DNA of 64,000 nt from Hippasteria phrygiana. Taxonomy: Eukaryota; Echinodermata; Asteroidea; Valvatida; Goniasteridae. Numbering within the stretch: the first letter of the stretch is position 1; every line of letters starts with the position of its first letter. Positions 1 through 10,900 of this stretch are shown piece by piece. Location: positions 62,001 to 126,000 of the forward strand of contig JAZGUH010000205.1 in NCBI GenBank assembly GCA_037893225.1, in the 5' to 3' direction. The notes under the pieces were generated by a model. The model saw only the letters and a list, made by a program, of their open reading frames with translations. It was not told where the DNA came from and made no database searches. Made by a program: the position numbers and the translations under genes.

Positions 1-182
1 TACGGACGCATGAATTCCCGGCTTAACGTGTGCGGCTTCCTGTTTTATAAAATAATGCAACTTAATGACCAAAATAATAATGATCTTGACTAACCATCCG
101 ACTTATCTTTCATTCACATTGCTATAGCGTAAAGACAGATTAAACAGTTCATCGTTATACAGCGAGAGTGATCAACTGTGGT

Positions 183-317
183 CTGTTTGTTTCACACGAA
201 TCCGGATCGCGATCAGTGAACCAGCCGCTGGTTCGCTTCATCTACCAAGCGGAATCTGATCACTGATCACTGATCACGGATCACTGATCGCAATCCGGAT
301 TCGTGTGAAACAAACAG
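183..317. repeat. Palindromic MITE-like element
   Basis: The arms 183-218 and 282-317 are near-perfect inverted repeats of about 36 bp that open with CTGTTTGTTTCACACGAAT. The loop contains several overlapping TGATCA palindromes. This looks like a short non-autonomous foldback element. No coding content. Confidence 0.75.
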
Positions 318-793
318 GCCCTGTGATCGTGAAATCTTGAGACTTTATATTACAGGGCAATCTTCATTCTTTTCATTTTGTGATGATATTCCATTACATT
401 CTGAAATTTCTTTGACGATACACGAATTCTTCGTTGGATATTTCACACTGGGTTTTACATGCAAATGATGTTAATCTTGTGGGGGCTTCAATAGTTAAGT
501 TTCGTAGCTTATATACACGAAATTGGAATACATATTTTATTACAAATTAGGTATATATAAATAATACAATTCATAACGCTTGGTCTACGGTTCAAGATTA
601 GCCAGTGTGCACTACTGCATATGGAACAGCGAAAGAAAGTACTGTTCTGAAACGCGGGTATGTAATGTTCAAACTATCATAACCATGCATTATGCTAACA
701 AAACCAAGATCAAAAAGTGTAACACATCTAAAATCTGGAATTATGAAAGACGCCCATATCCAACCCTAAAAACTGGCCTGGTACCCGGGTGAA
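318..793. other. No recognised feature
   Basis: AT-rich sequence. A 70-codon ORF at 580-792 resembles nothing I know and has no supporting context. Confidence 0.5.
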
Positions 794-1628
794 CAGTGCC
801 CAATTTCATGGAGCTGCTAATTATTAGTACACAGTTTTGCAGAGCGCAGCATTTTGTATAGTAAAAACAAGCTACCACCCCAAAAAGCATGTGATGTATA
901 CTGCACCTAACTGGTTCGCAGCTGATTTTGGCTTAAATGTAGTGTACACGATTGGTAATCGTCCAAATTATGTTTTTACTTAATTATTACGAAATATACC
1001 TTAGGCCTACTAGACTGTAAGTTAATGGTAGTCTCAATAATCCTTTGAAATGATGACACCGGGTGTGCTGTCGTTTTCAAGAAAAGTGGAAATTCATATC
1101 GTTTTCTAACGACTGTTCGGCCGAACAATTGTTGGAAAACCGCCCTCTGTTTACCGAATGTAGTTAGTCCGTGTTGTGTCTAAAATGGGTTAACAACACG
1201 GACGTATATACGTCCGTGTTTAACAATCCGAAAACGTGCGCACGCGTAGTGTACCGAAGCGACGCGTTGTAACCAGTGCATGCAGTGGATCTTGGACGTT
1301 CTGCTCGGCCCTCGGCCTCTGTACATGTTATGTGACCAATTGAAAACGATCCCATTTACAAAAATCGGGCTTATTTTACAAGAGGGTGCTATAAAAATGC
1401 CGCCCGACGATTGAAAACAAACGCAGTTTTTCTCTTGTTCTTTTCACCATCCAAGAACGCAAAACTTTGAACAGGTCAGTGGAACGATATTTCCTATAAA
1501 ATACTAATCCCCATATCCGCCCATTTCTGAAAATTGCAAGAATGACTAATCATGTACACTACCTTTAAAATGAAAGTTTGCTTAGTCTTATTATTGTGTG
1601 CTTTGCAGCTCCATGAATCTGGGCGCTG
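794..1628. mobile_element. TIR element of the CCCAATTTCATGGAGCTGC family, with nested insertion
   Basis: The ends are inverted repeats of about 24 bp: CAGTGCCCAATTTCATGG at 794 and its near complement ending at 1628. Related pieces occur at 31640-31792 and 54702-54775. A second element (933-1569) is nested inside. Non-coding. Confidence 0.6.
933..1569. mobile_element. Family A TIR element, copy 1
   Basis: Begins TTAAATGTAGTGTACACGAT and ends with the inverted equivalent (CATGTACACTACCTTTAA). At least five other copies share its subterminal blocks: 6895-7342, 13140-13336, 49438-50271, 54796-56068 and 62718-63218. Conserved blocks include TTACTAGACTGTAAGTTAAT-like sequence near one end and ACTTTGAACAGGTCAGTGGA near the other. 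The middle differs between copies. No transposase is visible, so it is probably non-autonomous. Confidence 0.75.
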
Positions 1629-2449
1629 TTTTCGTAAGCGACGCGCCTGTTAAACACACATATTTTCGATCAAGGTAAAACCCCATTTCGCCCAAAGTTT
1701 CCGAGTATTTTTTTACGGCTAATGTTACACGGGACCTACGGTCTGAACGCGTTCCATTCGAAGGCTGCAACCTCGTTCCATTTGTCAATATTAGCGACAG
1801 CGAGAGTACTTTTACCTTGAGATGTGACGAGGGCGGACACATTCCGTCGCCTTGAGAAGTGACATACAGACAAACCTCCAAACGCAAAGGGGATTCTGGC
1901 ATTTATATCCAGCGCGCTTTTTCCGGCTTCGCACTTAGACCTAATATCTTCTTGTGTGTGTAGAGGAGAAGATGCGTGGATCGAGACGACACTAAGAGAC
2001 AATATCATTAATTAAGAGATCTCATCCTTGCGATGATGGTCACGGAGGAAATAGTTTGTTTTAATCTGGGCTCAGTTGCTCCGCGGGTGTGCAAGGATGG
2101 TTTCCATACATATCGTTATTGGCGTGTCATTGATGTTTTCAATTACATATCCATTATGTTTAATATCACAAAATAATTCAGTTTAATTACGCTGGTATCA
2201 GAAGCACCGCTCTTTTCTGAGTTCCCGTGTCTTCACGGCGAAACTTTATTTTTTTCACCAAAATAACTACGGGGTACTCAGACAATCATGCTAGAGCCAT
2301 AAACAGCACAACTCACGCGCTACCCCATTTTTGAACTTCTTGGTGAACAGGCCTACCAATTTGTGGACAGACGCAAAACAGATAGGCCTATTATACGTAA
2401 GCAGGTCGTGGACAAACATCAATCCAAATATAAAAACTAGAAAATAAAC
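1629..2449. other. No recognised feature
   Basis: Single-copy-looking sequence. Overlapping minus-strand ORFs of 90-103 codons (1591-2008) show no recognisable domain. Confidence 0.45.
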
Positions 2450-2485
2450 CTAATCAGTTTCCCTTGTGGATTGTTTGACGAATAG
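2450..2485 (+). repeat. Remnant of tRNA-SINE flanking segment
   Basis: Contains CAGTTTCCCTTGTGGATTGT followed by TTGACGAAT. The same stretch flanks the tRNA-like SINEs at 16257-16500, 45022-45345 and 59628-59946. Confidence 0.6.
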
Positions 2486-4536
2486 AAAATAGACCTATAG
2501 ATAGGGTCTATTAATCCATGTCATTCATGATAACAGTTTTTCTCAGTTCGCTAAGTGCGCTGATATTTGTTTCTGCCAAGGCTACAGTCGGATCAAAATG
2601 ACCGAATTAATCATTTTGAATATGATAAGAGTTCAAATATGGATCACTGACAATCACAATTCCCATGCAGTTTCTTCATTTTTCATATGGTTATGAAATG
2701 GATTACAATTGTTTAATCGTGTCATTTTCAATTGTTATGTTCCGTATAAGGCCCAGTGATCAGAAATGGATAATTAAGTTGACCAGAACTTACCCTGTTT
2801 TCAAGACAATGACTCTTTATTCACATCTTGCTACATACAATTCACTACCCAGGATGTGCCTTGTACGTGTCGCACGGTCAAATGCTAGTCAATCTAAACA
2901 CATAATTTGACGAATGAAGCGCAGTTCAACTTGCCGTTCGCAATCCAAACAGATTTATTATTTTCCCGATTGGCACTCGCTGTTGCTCTGGAGGCCTACA
3001 AGTTACAAGTTTGTTTTACTTGCATACAACACGCGTGCCGAGTTATCGTCAATCTTCAGGTCGGGTGGAGATTCCGGATATCCTTAGCCTGTACAGCAAA
3101 ATCCAGCTGTTTGCAGATTGTGGACACAAAAACTGCAAGTTTCCCAACAAGCTCCCACTTCCAATCGTTGCCACCACGTGAAATGTTGACAGCTTGGCCG
3201 GGCGTGAGTGTCATAACTTGCAGTTGCTCGGCGCACTCGCTTTGCGCATCGTGTCACGCACCGAACTCAACTCGTCTACGGTAGATAGCAACGATGCCTT
3301 ATGTGCTGGCCTACCTACGCGTTGTGCACGTACACTGCGTGGAACAGACGTGGAGTCATTGGCACACTAAAGTATGCATACTTGCCGGGGGTGAGAAGCA
3401 CGGCGGCGGACAGCAGTACGGACCGAGTTAAACCCTTTAGTTTCTTCGTAATCGATTGGTCATTAGTAATGGCAGGAAGCGAAAGATTCCTCCATGGCCG
3501 GCTCAACCCGATACACCTGCGAGTCTCGAGAAGTTTTGTCGTTTTGTCTGGGAGCCCTCGGCATCTGAGCACCTCCGCTGGGAGAAAAAAAAAGACATTC
3601 AAGTACCACGGAAAGGAACCGGGCCTGGATCACAAGTTACACGAGCAAGCAATGCACCGTGTACGGCCGTCGATGCTGGCCCTTCGATGACGCGGCGACG
3701 CGTGATCGATACTCTGTACAGAAAATGCGCTACACGTGGTTGCCTTGTGTAGCATTTTTTTGTTTAATGTCCATGCATTCCAAAAACTGGCTGCCTTACA
3801 TGTTTGATGAAATTACCAGATTATTCATGGAAGCGTTGGCGCTGTGATTGAGTCGTACTTGCTCAGGAACAACATTATATATATATATATATATATAGTG
3901 CAGCTAGCATGGATATGAAGACACAGTGGGGGTGAGTGTGGGTGGGAACGAAAGGCAGATGATATGGAGGACAGAGGAACCGAAGAAGTCGGAAAGAACC
4001 GCTTCAGAAGCAACAGCAGCAACAAGGAGAATACATTTTTTCCTTCGTTTTTTTTAGGCCTATACACAATTTTACGAAAAATCGGGAAACAGCCGCATTG
4101 GCTTTTCCAAAGAACAATTGGGGGTGGGTTAATTTGCTCCTAAAAGAAAAAAATTGATGATTAAATCCTTCAACAAGTTAGTGAGGGTGAAAGGAAAAGA
4201 GGCCGCTGGTATCGCCATACATTCAGAGAGTACACGACGGCAGATAAATCTGACAGATACAGTAAACAATCAGACACCGATATATATATATATAATCCAT
4301 ACAGAAAGACAAACACCATGACAATTTTTACAACACATTGAACTGCAATGTACATATTTCCAGGTGTTCTAGACAATGTTCTGCGCGAATTTAACAATAT
4401 TTTCTTCTCTGCATCAACCTGTGGCCCAAACGTACACAAACACATGCCGATATAGGAAATTTAGGGTGCAGAAAATGCGACTTATTTCTGATATCATTTA
4501 AAAAGGTTGTTGTATTCTAGTTAAATAGAAAGATTT
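2486..4536. other. No gene recognised; small ORFs only
   Basis: ORFs of 125 codons (2907-3284) and 129 codons (3301-3690) on the + strand have no domain I recognise. They overlap other frames of similar length in a locally GC-richer patch, so I treat them as chance ORFs. Simple TA repeats lie at 3875-3897 and 4280-4295. Confidence 0.45.
3875..3897. repeat. (TA)n microsatellite
   Basis: Uninterrupted alternating TA run of about 22 bp. A shorter one lies at 4280-4295. Confidence 0.9.
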
Positions 4537-4726
4537 TTCAAAGTGAACAAAGAAAACAGGAAAGGAGCGAGACTCGAACCCGCGACCTTCGGAATACCAT
4601 ATACCGGCCGCTCTACCAACTTAGATATCTTGACATAATTATGTTGGCGCTTTCCCAAAGCCAGTGTCTTTGTTCGGGGCGCTAGTCAGAAGTCACAAGT
4701 CTTGTGGTTTATTTGACGAATTAAAT
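4537..4726 (-). mobile_element. Diverged tRNA-derived SINE, interrupted by Tc1-like element
   Basis: Minus-strand copy of the tRNA-like SINE seen at 59628-59946. TTTCAAAGTGAACAAAGAAA, a decayed tRNA-like body (about 4558-4634) and the GGGGCGCTAGTCAGAAGTCA segment are all present in order. Box B is still legible on the minus strand, but many substitutions have accumulated. The Tc1-like element at 4728 abuts its end. Confidence 0.65.
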
Positions 4727-4727
4727 A

Positions 4728-5540
4728 AACACATCACAAAAAGTAAGTTCCCCCTAAATACCTCTTCATAATTTCTAAAGTAACAATTTCTTACAGATTA
4801 AACCTAGCACAGAATATACCTATGGTTATCGGGGAAATGTGCGAAGATTGGAGGCATCCATGACTTTATGGTTGACTGAGCACAAATTGAAGACAAAGTC
4901 ACCCAAAGTCAAAGTTCACAAGAGTGAAAGAAGCCTGATTATCAAATGTGTTTACAAGGAACAGTTTAACTCCAATTGTGTGAAAAGCATGTTATGTTAC
5001 CTGTTGATGTTCTTCGTCTTAGTGTTCGGTTGATGATAAGTCGATCCTCTGCAGCAGTCGTCACTTTGGGTCGTCTACTACGAAGTCTGTCCATCACTTG
5101 ACCAGTCTCCATGAACTTTTGGCGCAATTTTCTGATGGCATTTGGGCTAACACCCATCCTTCGGGCTACCTGTTTAACAGGGGTTCCAGCCTCTAAAAGC
5201 CCAGTTGCAATGGCTCTGTCTTGGTCAGATAATCTGGGCATGATTTGAAGTACAGAACTTCAGCATGCTTTTTGATTCCCAATGTTCTTGGTGTATGACT
5301 GGTGAATGAGGCTGGTCAGACAACTTACGGTACTGGACTAACAAGTGAGCTTTGACTTTATGTGATTTTGTCTTCAATTTGTGCTCAGTCAACCATAAAG
5401 TCATGGATGCCTCCAATCTTCACATAACATTTTCCTGATAACCATAGGTATATTCTATGCTAGGTGTAATCTGTAAGAAATTGTTACTTTAGAAATTATG
5501 AGGAGTTATTTAGGGGGGAACTTACTTTTTGTGATGTGTT
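4728..5540. mobile_element. Tc1-like transposon, internally deleted, TA target duplications
   Basis: The outer ends AACACATCACAAAAAGTAAG (4728) and its complement (ending 5540) are flanked by TA at 4726-4727 and 5541-5542, the standard Tc1/mariner target duplication. The terminal inverted repeats are long, about 200 bp each (roughly 4728-4925 and 5345-5540). At 813 bp it is about half a full-length Tc1 element. It retains only the DNA-binding part of the transposase on the minus strand. Confidence 0.9.
4966..5241 (-). pseudogene. Truncated Tc1-like transposase (N-terminal HTH only)
   Basis: A 91-codon minus-strand frame whose first 80 or so residues match the paired-like N-terminal helix-turn-helix of Tc1-family transposases. 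The start is MPRLSDQDRAIATGLLEAG. A VARRMGVSPNAIRKL helix-turn-helix and a GRPKVTT-type linker (here SRRPKVTTAAEDRLI) follow in the usual order. In an active element this domain binds the terminal repeats and a DDE catalytic domain of about 220 residues follows. Here the frame runs into the opposite terminal repeat and stops, so the whole catalytic domain is missing. The ATG at 5241 is the natural start because MPR-L-S is the common beginning of this family. The deletion means the element could move only with transposase supplied by another copy. Confidence in the family is high. I cannot tell whether this short frame is still expressed. Confidence 0.9.
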
Positions 5541-5600
5541 TAGAAAGCGACAGACAGACACTGAACTGACTGAATTGACGAATATACTCGGGTAAAACAA

Positions 5601-5730
5601 TGGGACATTTCAGACGCTGGGTGGCAGCAGACATACCGGTCCTTTTTGCTAGTTCTGAGCATGCACGTGTAGTTCTTAGCATGCGCGCCTAATTCTGAGC
5701 ATGCGCACGCCATTGTTCTCCTGAAAACAG
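5601..5730 (+). repeat. Dispersed repeat with GAGCATGCGCAC motifs, copy 1
   Basis: Shares GGTGGCAGCAGACATACCGG and TTCTGAGCATGC blocks with 29730-29825 and 49072-49172. The TTCTGAGCATGCGC block occurs in tandem here. No coding capacity. Several TGCGCATGC-type words resemble NRF1 sites but come with the repeat. Confidence 0.6.
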
Positions 5731-5839
5731 AGCATACTGTTCAAAGCGTTGACTTACCGGTTCTTTTCAGAACCAATAAAAACTTTCCATATGGTGTGAC
5801 TGCAAACCTTCCCCTTATCGCCATCATTTAGTAATACCC

Positions 5840-5999
5840 AGCACGATATGGGGCAGAGGGGTACCCCCCTTTTGTCTCTATACCCTATACACACTCCAGA
5901 CTATTGTTACCTAAAACATCCCACTAGATCCTGAGATTCCGGGAACACAATGACCAACACAAAAGAGGGGGGCGGGTTCCCTTTGCCCCATATCGTGCT
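5840..5999. mobile_element. MITE, AGCACGATATGGGGCAGAGG family, copy 1
   Basis: 160-bp element with inverted ends (AGCACGATATGGGGCAGA and TGCCCCATATCGTGCT). A second copy in reverse orientation lies at 12656-12813, and a decayed end with an expanded G tract at 38950-39100. No ORF. Confidence 0.8.
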
Positions 6000-6894
6000 T
6001 CATATCACTCTGGTGTGTATGTGCCCCTCCTCGATTCATTACATAAGCATTATTGAAACGGCTAAACTGATTTTCTTGTCACACACACAGGCCTAGACCA
6101 TAAAAAATGTTTCTCGAGGTGAGTTCATCATAAACTGGTTCCCGGTCCCTCTGTATCTTTCTGACAGAAATATATGAAGTCCGGTAGCGAGTAATACTAG
6201 GAAAAATAGCTGGAATTATTGTCCGCCTGCGCAGAACTGAAACCAGCTTTGGATAAACAAAACTGTTTGTATGTACAAAGGAATATAAGGGTAACAGTAA
6301 AACGTATCTTAATTGTTTTCTCTCTCAACTTTGGATAAATCCAATTCTGTATTTTTGATGCTCTATTTGTGGGCAAATTGTGAGAAAAATTGTCAATTTG
6401 GTTACCAGTTTCTCATTGACTTGTGTACAATCTCGAGCCGTGTACCAAGTACACAGAAACACTGGCAATTCTGTACGAAAAAAAATCGGCACCCGGAGGA
6501 ATCCCTCATACAGCTTATTCGTGTGTTTATATTGATATACCCTTAATGCATTCTTCAGGATTCACACACTCAATAACGAAAATGGCAACAGCATCCAATT
6601 CTTACAACATGATAAATTATTACACCATTTGCGCACGCGAGGGTCAATCAGCCGCTATGGCCCTACTATCGACCGGTTACCTGTGTGCCGGCAACCAATC
6701 TAATCGCAACACCGTCCGGTAGATCTGTTTTCGACGGTAGAGGGCGTGGTGCAGGTTTGGTGAATGGCCGCGGTGGCTCAACAAACACGCATAATCGACA
6801 TCAAATCAAATCAGCTAAATTTGCATTGATATTCACTTGCCCGAGTAACTTTGCACTTGGAGGAAACCGGCCCTAAGGAAAAAATATACAAGTC
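6000..6894. other. No recognised feature
   Basis: Overlapping ORFs of 77 and 99 codons at 6313-6722 have no recognisable domain. No TIR structure seen. Confidence 0.4.
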
Positions 6895-7342
6895 TTAAAG
6901 GTAGTATTCGACATTTGCTTTTGCTGTGATTTTCAGAAATGAATGGATTTGGGGGCTAGTATTTTTTTTATAGCGTGCTAGCAAATACTGTAACACTGAC
7001 CCGTTTAAAGTTTTGTGTGCATAAATGCTGTGGGAAAACAGAGAAAACGGAAGGGGAGAATGCTGTTTTTGTAGTCTTTGTAAACTACTTCAGATAAAAC
7101 GGAGCAATTTGTAGACGTCAGGGAATTAACAGGTCGGGGATCTATTTCCAACGATTGTCGGCCGACAATCGCTGAAAACAGATAAAAAACATTCCACTTT
7201 TCTTTAACATGACAGCACACCAGGTGCCATGATTTCATAGGATGCATGAGACTAATATTTACTTGCAGTCAAGTATAGGTATTTCATAATAATTCGGTAG
7301 TTTGGTTTTTGATTTTTGCAAAAGTTGTAGATTACCTTTAAC
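6895..7342. mobile_element. Family A TIR element, copy 2 (diverged)
   Basis: Starts TTAAAGGTAGTATTCGACAT and ends GATTACCTTTAA. It carries the family's ACAGCACACCAGGTGCCATG block and a central CGATTGTCGGCCGACAATCG palindrome. More decayed than the other copies. Confidence 0.65.
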
Positions 7343-7484
7343 TTTAAGTTTATGAAATATTTTGACTGTTTCTCTCCCTCGCGTTTTCATCAATCATAAC
7401 GGGCAGCTAAGCGCTCTCGTCGTACCGTATGTAAAAGCTCCACAAATTTGCATGAGCGACGCCGTTCGTTCTCGTTAAGCCTGA

Positions 7485-8694
7485 GCAGAGGTGGCCGTTT
7501 CGTCACCGTTGCAAGCTATTATAGTCAAGCCGTAAGGCACCCATAAAAAAAGCTCGGTTGCGCCGTCAGTTCAGGCCGTTGGTTGGTGTGAAAGCATGAA
7601 ATGTTGGTATCAATTCTTAATAATCACCGGATATTGCGTGCGCAGTGAGTCTGTAGGGAACTAGTTATAGTTTCTGGACATTGGGGACACTGGATTGCTG
7701 TCAGGATACCAAGTATACATGTACAATATTAACAACATTTGCTTTCAATGATTTAATAACATTATCTTCTTAACATTTCAGACTACATTTGGGGTACCGC
7801 CTCAACTGAGGTCTACGACTACGTCTTTTTGGACTTGTCATATCCGCTAACCTTAGTTGGGAGAAGTATATCTCAGATATTGTAAATGGTGCTTCCACGC
7901 GAGTTGGTTGTCTTTATCGAGCTCGGAAGTATCTACCTCCTGATACTATCCTTTACAGGACAACTATACGTCCACTTAATGGAGTACTGTTCCCATATCT
8001 GAGTTGGTGCTTCTACTTGTCACTTATCTTTTATTAGATAGAGTACAGAGCGCATTGTTAATTTGGTTGGGGAAGAGTTGGGCTTATCCTTACAATCACT
8101 CTCTCATCGGAGGTCTGTTGCTACTCTTAGAGGGTTTTCGAAACCTTGGCTTCGTCTCCGCCTTCGGCTTCGTCTCCGACTTCTGAATAACTGAGAAGCA
8201 AATCTAAAGCAAATATTCTAATTTTTGCTTTCATAATCAACCGAATGAATGTTTCTGAAGCAGAACATGCACCTAAATTTAGAATATTTCCAATTAGTCT
8301 GTTCTTGGCCTACATTCATGGTAAATGTTCTACCGTCTTGTCCAGGATGTTTGCCCCAGTTACGGTGTTCGAGCTTGAAACTCGGCTTTCCCCCTGTTAC
8401 CACCAATACAGGGTGGATAAAAGAACGAAACAGATATTAATGTTAATTTCAACTAAAGGAGGGCATGTACATGTATTAAAATAAGGGATATTTCCTATGA
8501 TTATGAGCTCCGCGCGCCAACAAAAGAGGGCGCTTTTTCACCTAGCAACGATGTCCCCATGGGCGGGTCTATTGATCTCCATTATAATGGAGATCCATGG
8601 GCGGGTCACATACAATTTCTCTGGTTTCACACACCGTTCCTCGCACGTACACCAGGGAGATTAGATAGTCTGTTTGCGGACTCTCTTAATAACG
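7485..8694 (+). mobile_element. 1,210-bp repeat with LINE RT remnant, copy 1
   Basis: Direct copy of 9403-10612, about 98% identical by eye and the same length. It begins GCAGAGGTGGCCGTTTCGTC and ends ACTCTCTTAATAACG, with different flanks on both sides. It contains a decayed reverse-transcriptase C-terminal region, a stretch shared with 22461-22680, and a GATCTCCATTATAATGGAG palindrome near 8574. No poly-A tail or TIR, so the class of the mobile unit is uncertain. Confidence 0.75.
7852..8135 (+). pseudogene. LINE reverse transcriptase C-terminal remnant (copy 1)
   Basis: Translation across this stretch gives the late reverse-transcriptase/thumb signature of non-LTR retrotransposons. An LSWEKYISDIVNGAS block is followed by VGCLYRARKYLPPDTILY, then RTTIRPL, MEYCSHIWVGAS after a frameshift, and LSLLDRVQ. 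In intact LINEs (Jockey/CR1/I-type groups) this follows the catalytic palm and precedes a conserved SLSHRR segment, which is also traceable here at about 8095-8125. Frameshifts near 7977 and 8035 break the frame, and the catalytic YADD region is absent. It is a dead fragment carried inside the 1,210-bp repeat; the same remnant is in copy 2. I am confident of the LINE origin but not of the clade. Confidence 0.75.
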
Positions 8695-9231
8695 TTTTTC
8701 TGAATAATAGAGGTGGGAATCAGACACTCCACTACCCGAATTGAAGTCGGGCAAGATGGCGTCGATAGTAACCCCAAACTCTCTCTTTTTTTGCGTTGAG
8801 GGGTACTTGTGCACGGAGCCAATATAGACCCGGATCTCCTCTTTCAAATGACACCTTGATCATGTCTTTACGTTTTCAGTTGACTGAGCAATGAACAATT
8901 TTATGAAAGGCTCGAGTGAGGACCTTGCACCACTTTTCATTTTCTGTTTAAGTCATTTATGACGCAATGACTGCTGATCGATAAACACGCAATAGCCAGG
9001 TTGAGCAGAACAAAAGAATGATTTTTTTCATGACCTGAATGGTTTATTTTGGGTTATTAAAACACTTGCATCAGTCCCCACGTCCCCGCAACATGTCCCC
9101 CGTTTTCTCTTACACAAATCTGAGCACGGCGTCGCATATCCTTTACTGCAGAACAAATCATATATAGGTTGTCCATACTCAAATTGTCAACTTCCCGGAC
9201 AATTCGCTCCCTCACCTCATTTATAATATAA
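8695..9231. other. Spacer between the two 1.2-kb copies, with a dispersed repeat
   Basis: 8830-8935 (CACCTTGATCATGTCTTTAC, then GAACAATTTTATGAAAGG) is similar to 14640-14755. Nothing else is recognised. Confidence 0.5.
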
Positions 9232-9402
9232 GCCTATAAAGGGCCATTCAAAATGTTCAATGTTTTAAAATTTCGATTTCTTTTCGAAAATGTGGGTGGG
9301 TGGGTGGGTCAAGGAAATTTATTGAAAATAGAAATTTACTTTTTAATAAAAAACAAAGGAAAATTAAAAGAAATGCTCTTTTGACTTGCCAATTCCACTT
9401 CC

Positions 9403-10612
9403 GCAGAGGTGGCCGTTTCGTCACCGTGTGCAAGCTATTATAGTCAAGCCGTAAGGCACCCATAAAAAAAGCTCGGTTGCGCCGTCAGTTCAGGCCGTTG
9501 GTTGGTGTGAAAGCATGAAATGTTGGTATCAATTCTTAATAATCACCGGATATTGTGTGCGCAGTGAGTCTATAGGGAACTAGTTATAGTTTCTGGACAT
9601 TGGGGACACTGGATTGCTGTCGGGATACCAAGTATACATGTACAATATTAACAACATTTGCTTTCAATGATTTAATAACATTATCTTCTTAACATTTCCG
9701 ACTACATTTAGGGTACCGCCTCAACTGAGGTCTACGACTACGTCTTTTTGGACTTGTCATATCCGCTAACCTTAGTTGGGAGAAGTATATCTCAGATATT
9801 GTAAATGGTGCTTCCACGCGAGTTGGTTGTCTTTATCGAGCTCGGAAGTATCTACCTCCTGATACTATCCTTTACAGGACAACTATACGTCCACTTACGG
9901 AGTACTGTTCCCATATCTGAGTTGGTGCTTCTACTTGTCACGTATCTTTATTAGATAGAGTACAGAAGCGCATTGCTAATTTGGTTGGGGAAGAGTTGGG
10001 CTCATCCTTACAATCACTCTCTCACCAGAGATCTGTTGCTACTCTTAGGGTTTTTTCGAAACCTTGGCTTCGTCTCCGCCTTCTGCTTCGTCTCCGACTT
10101 CTGAATAACTGAGAAGCAAACCTAAAGCAAATATTCTAATTTTTGCTTTCATAATCAACCGAATGAATGTTTCTGAAGCAGAACATGCACCTAAATTTAG
10201 AATATTTCCAATTAGTCTGTTCTTGGCCTACATTCATGGTAAATGTTCTACCGTCTTGTCCAGGATGTTTGCCCCAGTTACGGTGTTCGAGCTTGAAACT
10301 CGGCTTTCCCCCTGTTACCACCAATACAGGGTGGATAAAAATCCGAAACAGATATTAATGTTAATTTCAACTAAAGGAGGGCATGTACGTGTATTAAAAT
10401 AAGGGATATTCCCTATGATTATGAGCTCCGCGCGCCAACAAAAGAGGGCGCTTTTTCACCTAGCAACGATGTCCCCATGGGCGGGTCCATTGATCTCCAT
10501 TATAATGGAGATCCATGGGCGGGTCACATACAATTTCTCTGGTTTCACACACCGTTCCTCGCACGTACACCAGGAAGATTAGATAGTCTGTTTGCGGACT
10601 CTCTTAATAACG
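9403..10612 (+). mobile_element. 1,210-bp repeat with LINE RT remnant, copy 2
   Basis: Matches 7485-8694 end to end with scattered substitutions and one- or two-base indels. The left boundary (GCAGAGGTGGCC) and right boundary (TTAATAACG) coincide exactly in both copies while the flanks differ. That is what independent insertion of a defined unit would produce. Confidence 0.75.
9770..10055 (+). pseudogene. LINE reverse transcriptase C-terminal remnant (copy 2)
   Basis: This is the same decayed segment as 7852-8135: WEKYISDIVNGAS, VGCLYRARKYLPPD and RTTIRPL are readable, then the frame breaks. Small differences from copy 1, such as the missing bases near 9897, change where the frameshifts fall. 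The two copies have therefore decayed slightly since the duplication, though the major lesions are shared and older. The catalytic residues of the reverse transcriptase are not included, so this cannot be functional. Confidence 0.7.
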
Positions 10613-10900
10613 ATTTACAGCGGGAAAAAAATATGGACTACGAAAAAAATCAGTATCGCCAGCGCTAGGTCAGAAGCTGATTGATGAAACACAAGAAGTC
10701 ATCAGGGCACGTATTAAAGTGGGGGAGATCCACAGCTGCATCATGCTGTCATGAAACTGGGCATTTTATTATTTGTTTAATCAATTTGGCAAATCAATAT
10801 TTTAAGATCGAAAATCGGGGTGGGTGGGTGGGTCAAAAAAACTTCGAGAAAGAAAAATAGAAATTGTAAAACATATAACATTTTGAATGGCCCCTATAAG

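Larger units (their letters stand above)
9232..10900. mobile_element. Putative TIR element enclosing copy 2 of the 1.2-kb repeat
   Basis: GGGCCATTCAAAATGTT at 9241 has its inverted match at about 10879-10894. The similarity extends about 50 bp into each end, and a GGGTGGGTGGGT tract lies inside both ends. The 1,210-bp repeat sits between them as an apparent nested insertion. No transposase visible. Confidence 0.5.

Noticed and set aside
2907..3690. Two ORFs of 125 and 129 codons as a small gene
   Set aside because: They overlap equally long frames on both strands, have no recognisable motif or splice context, and contain no repeated or conserved segment.
7485..10612. LTR retrotransposon with 1.2-kb LTRs
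   Set aside because: The copies do not begin TG or end CA, the 708-bp spacer has no gag, pol, primer-binding site or polypurine tract, and the repeats themselves contain LINE sequence.
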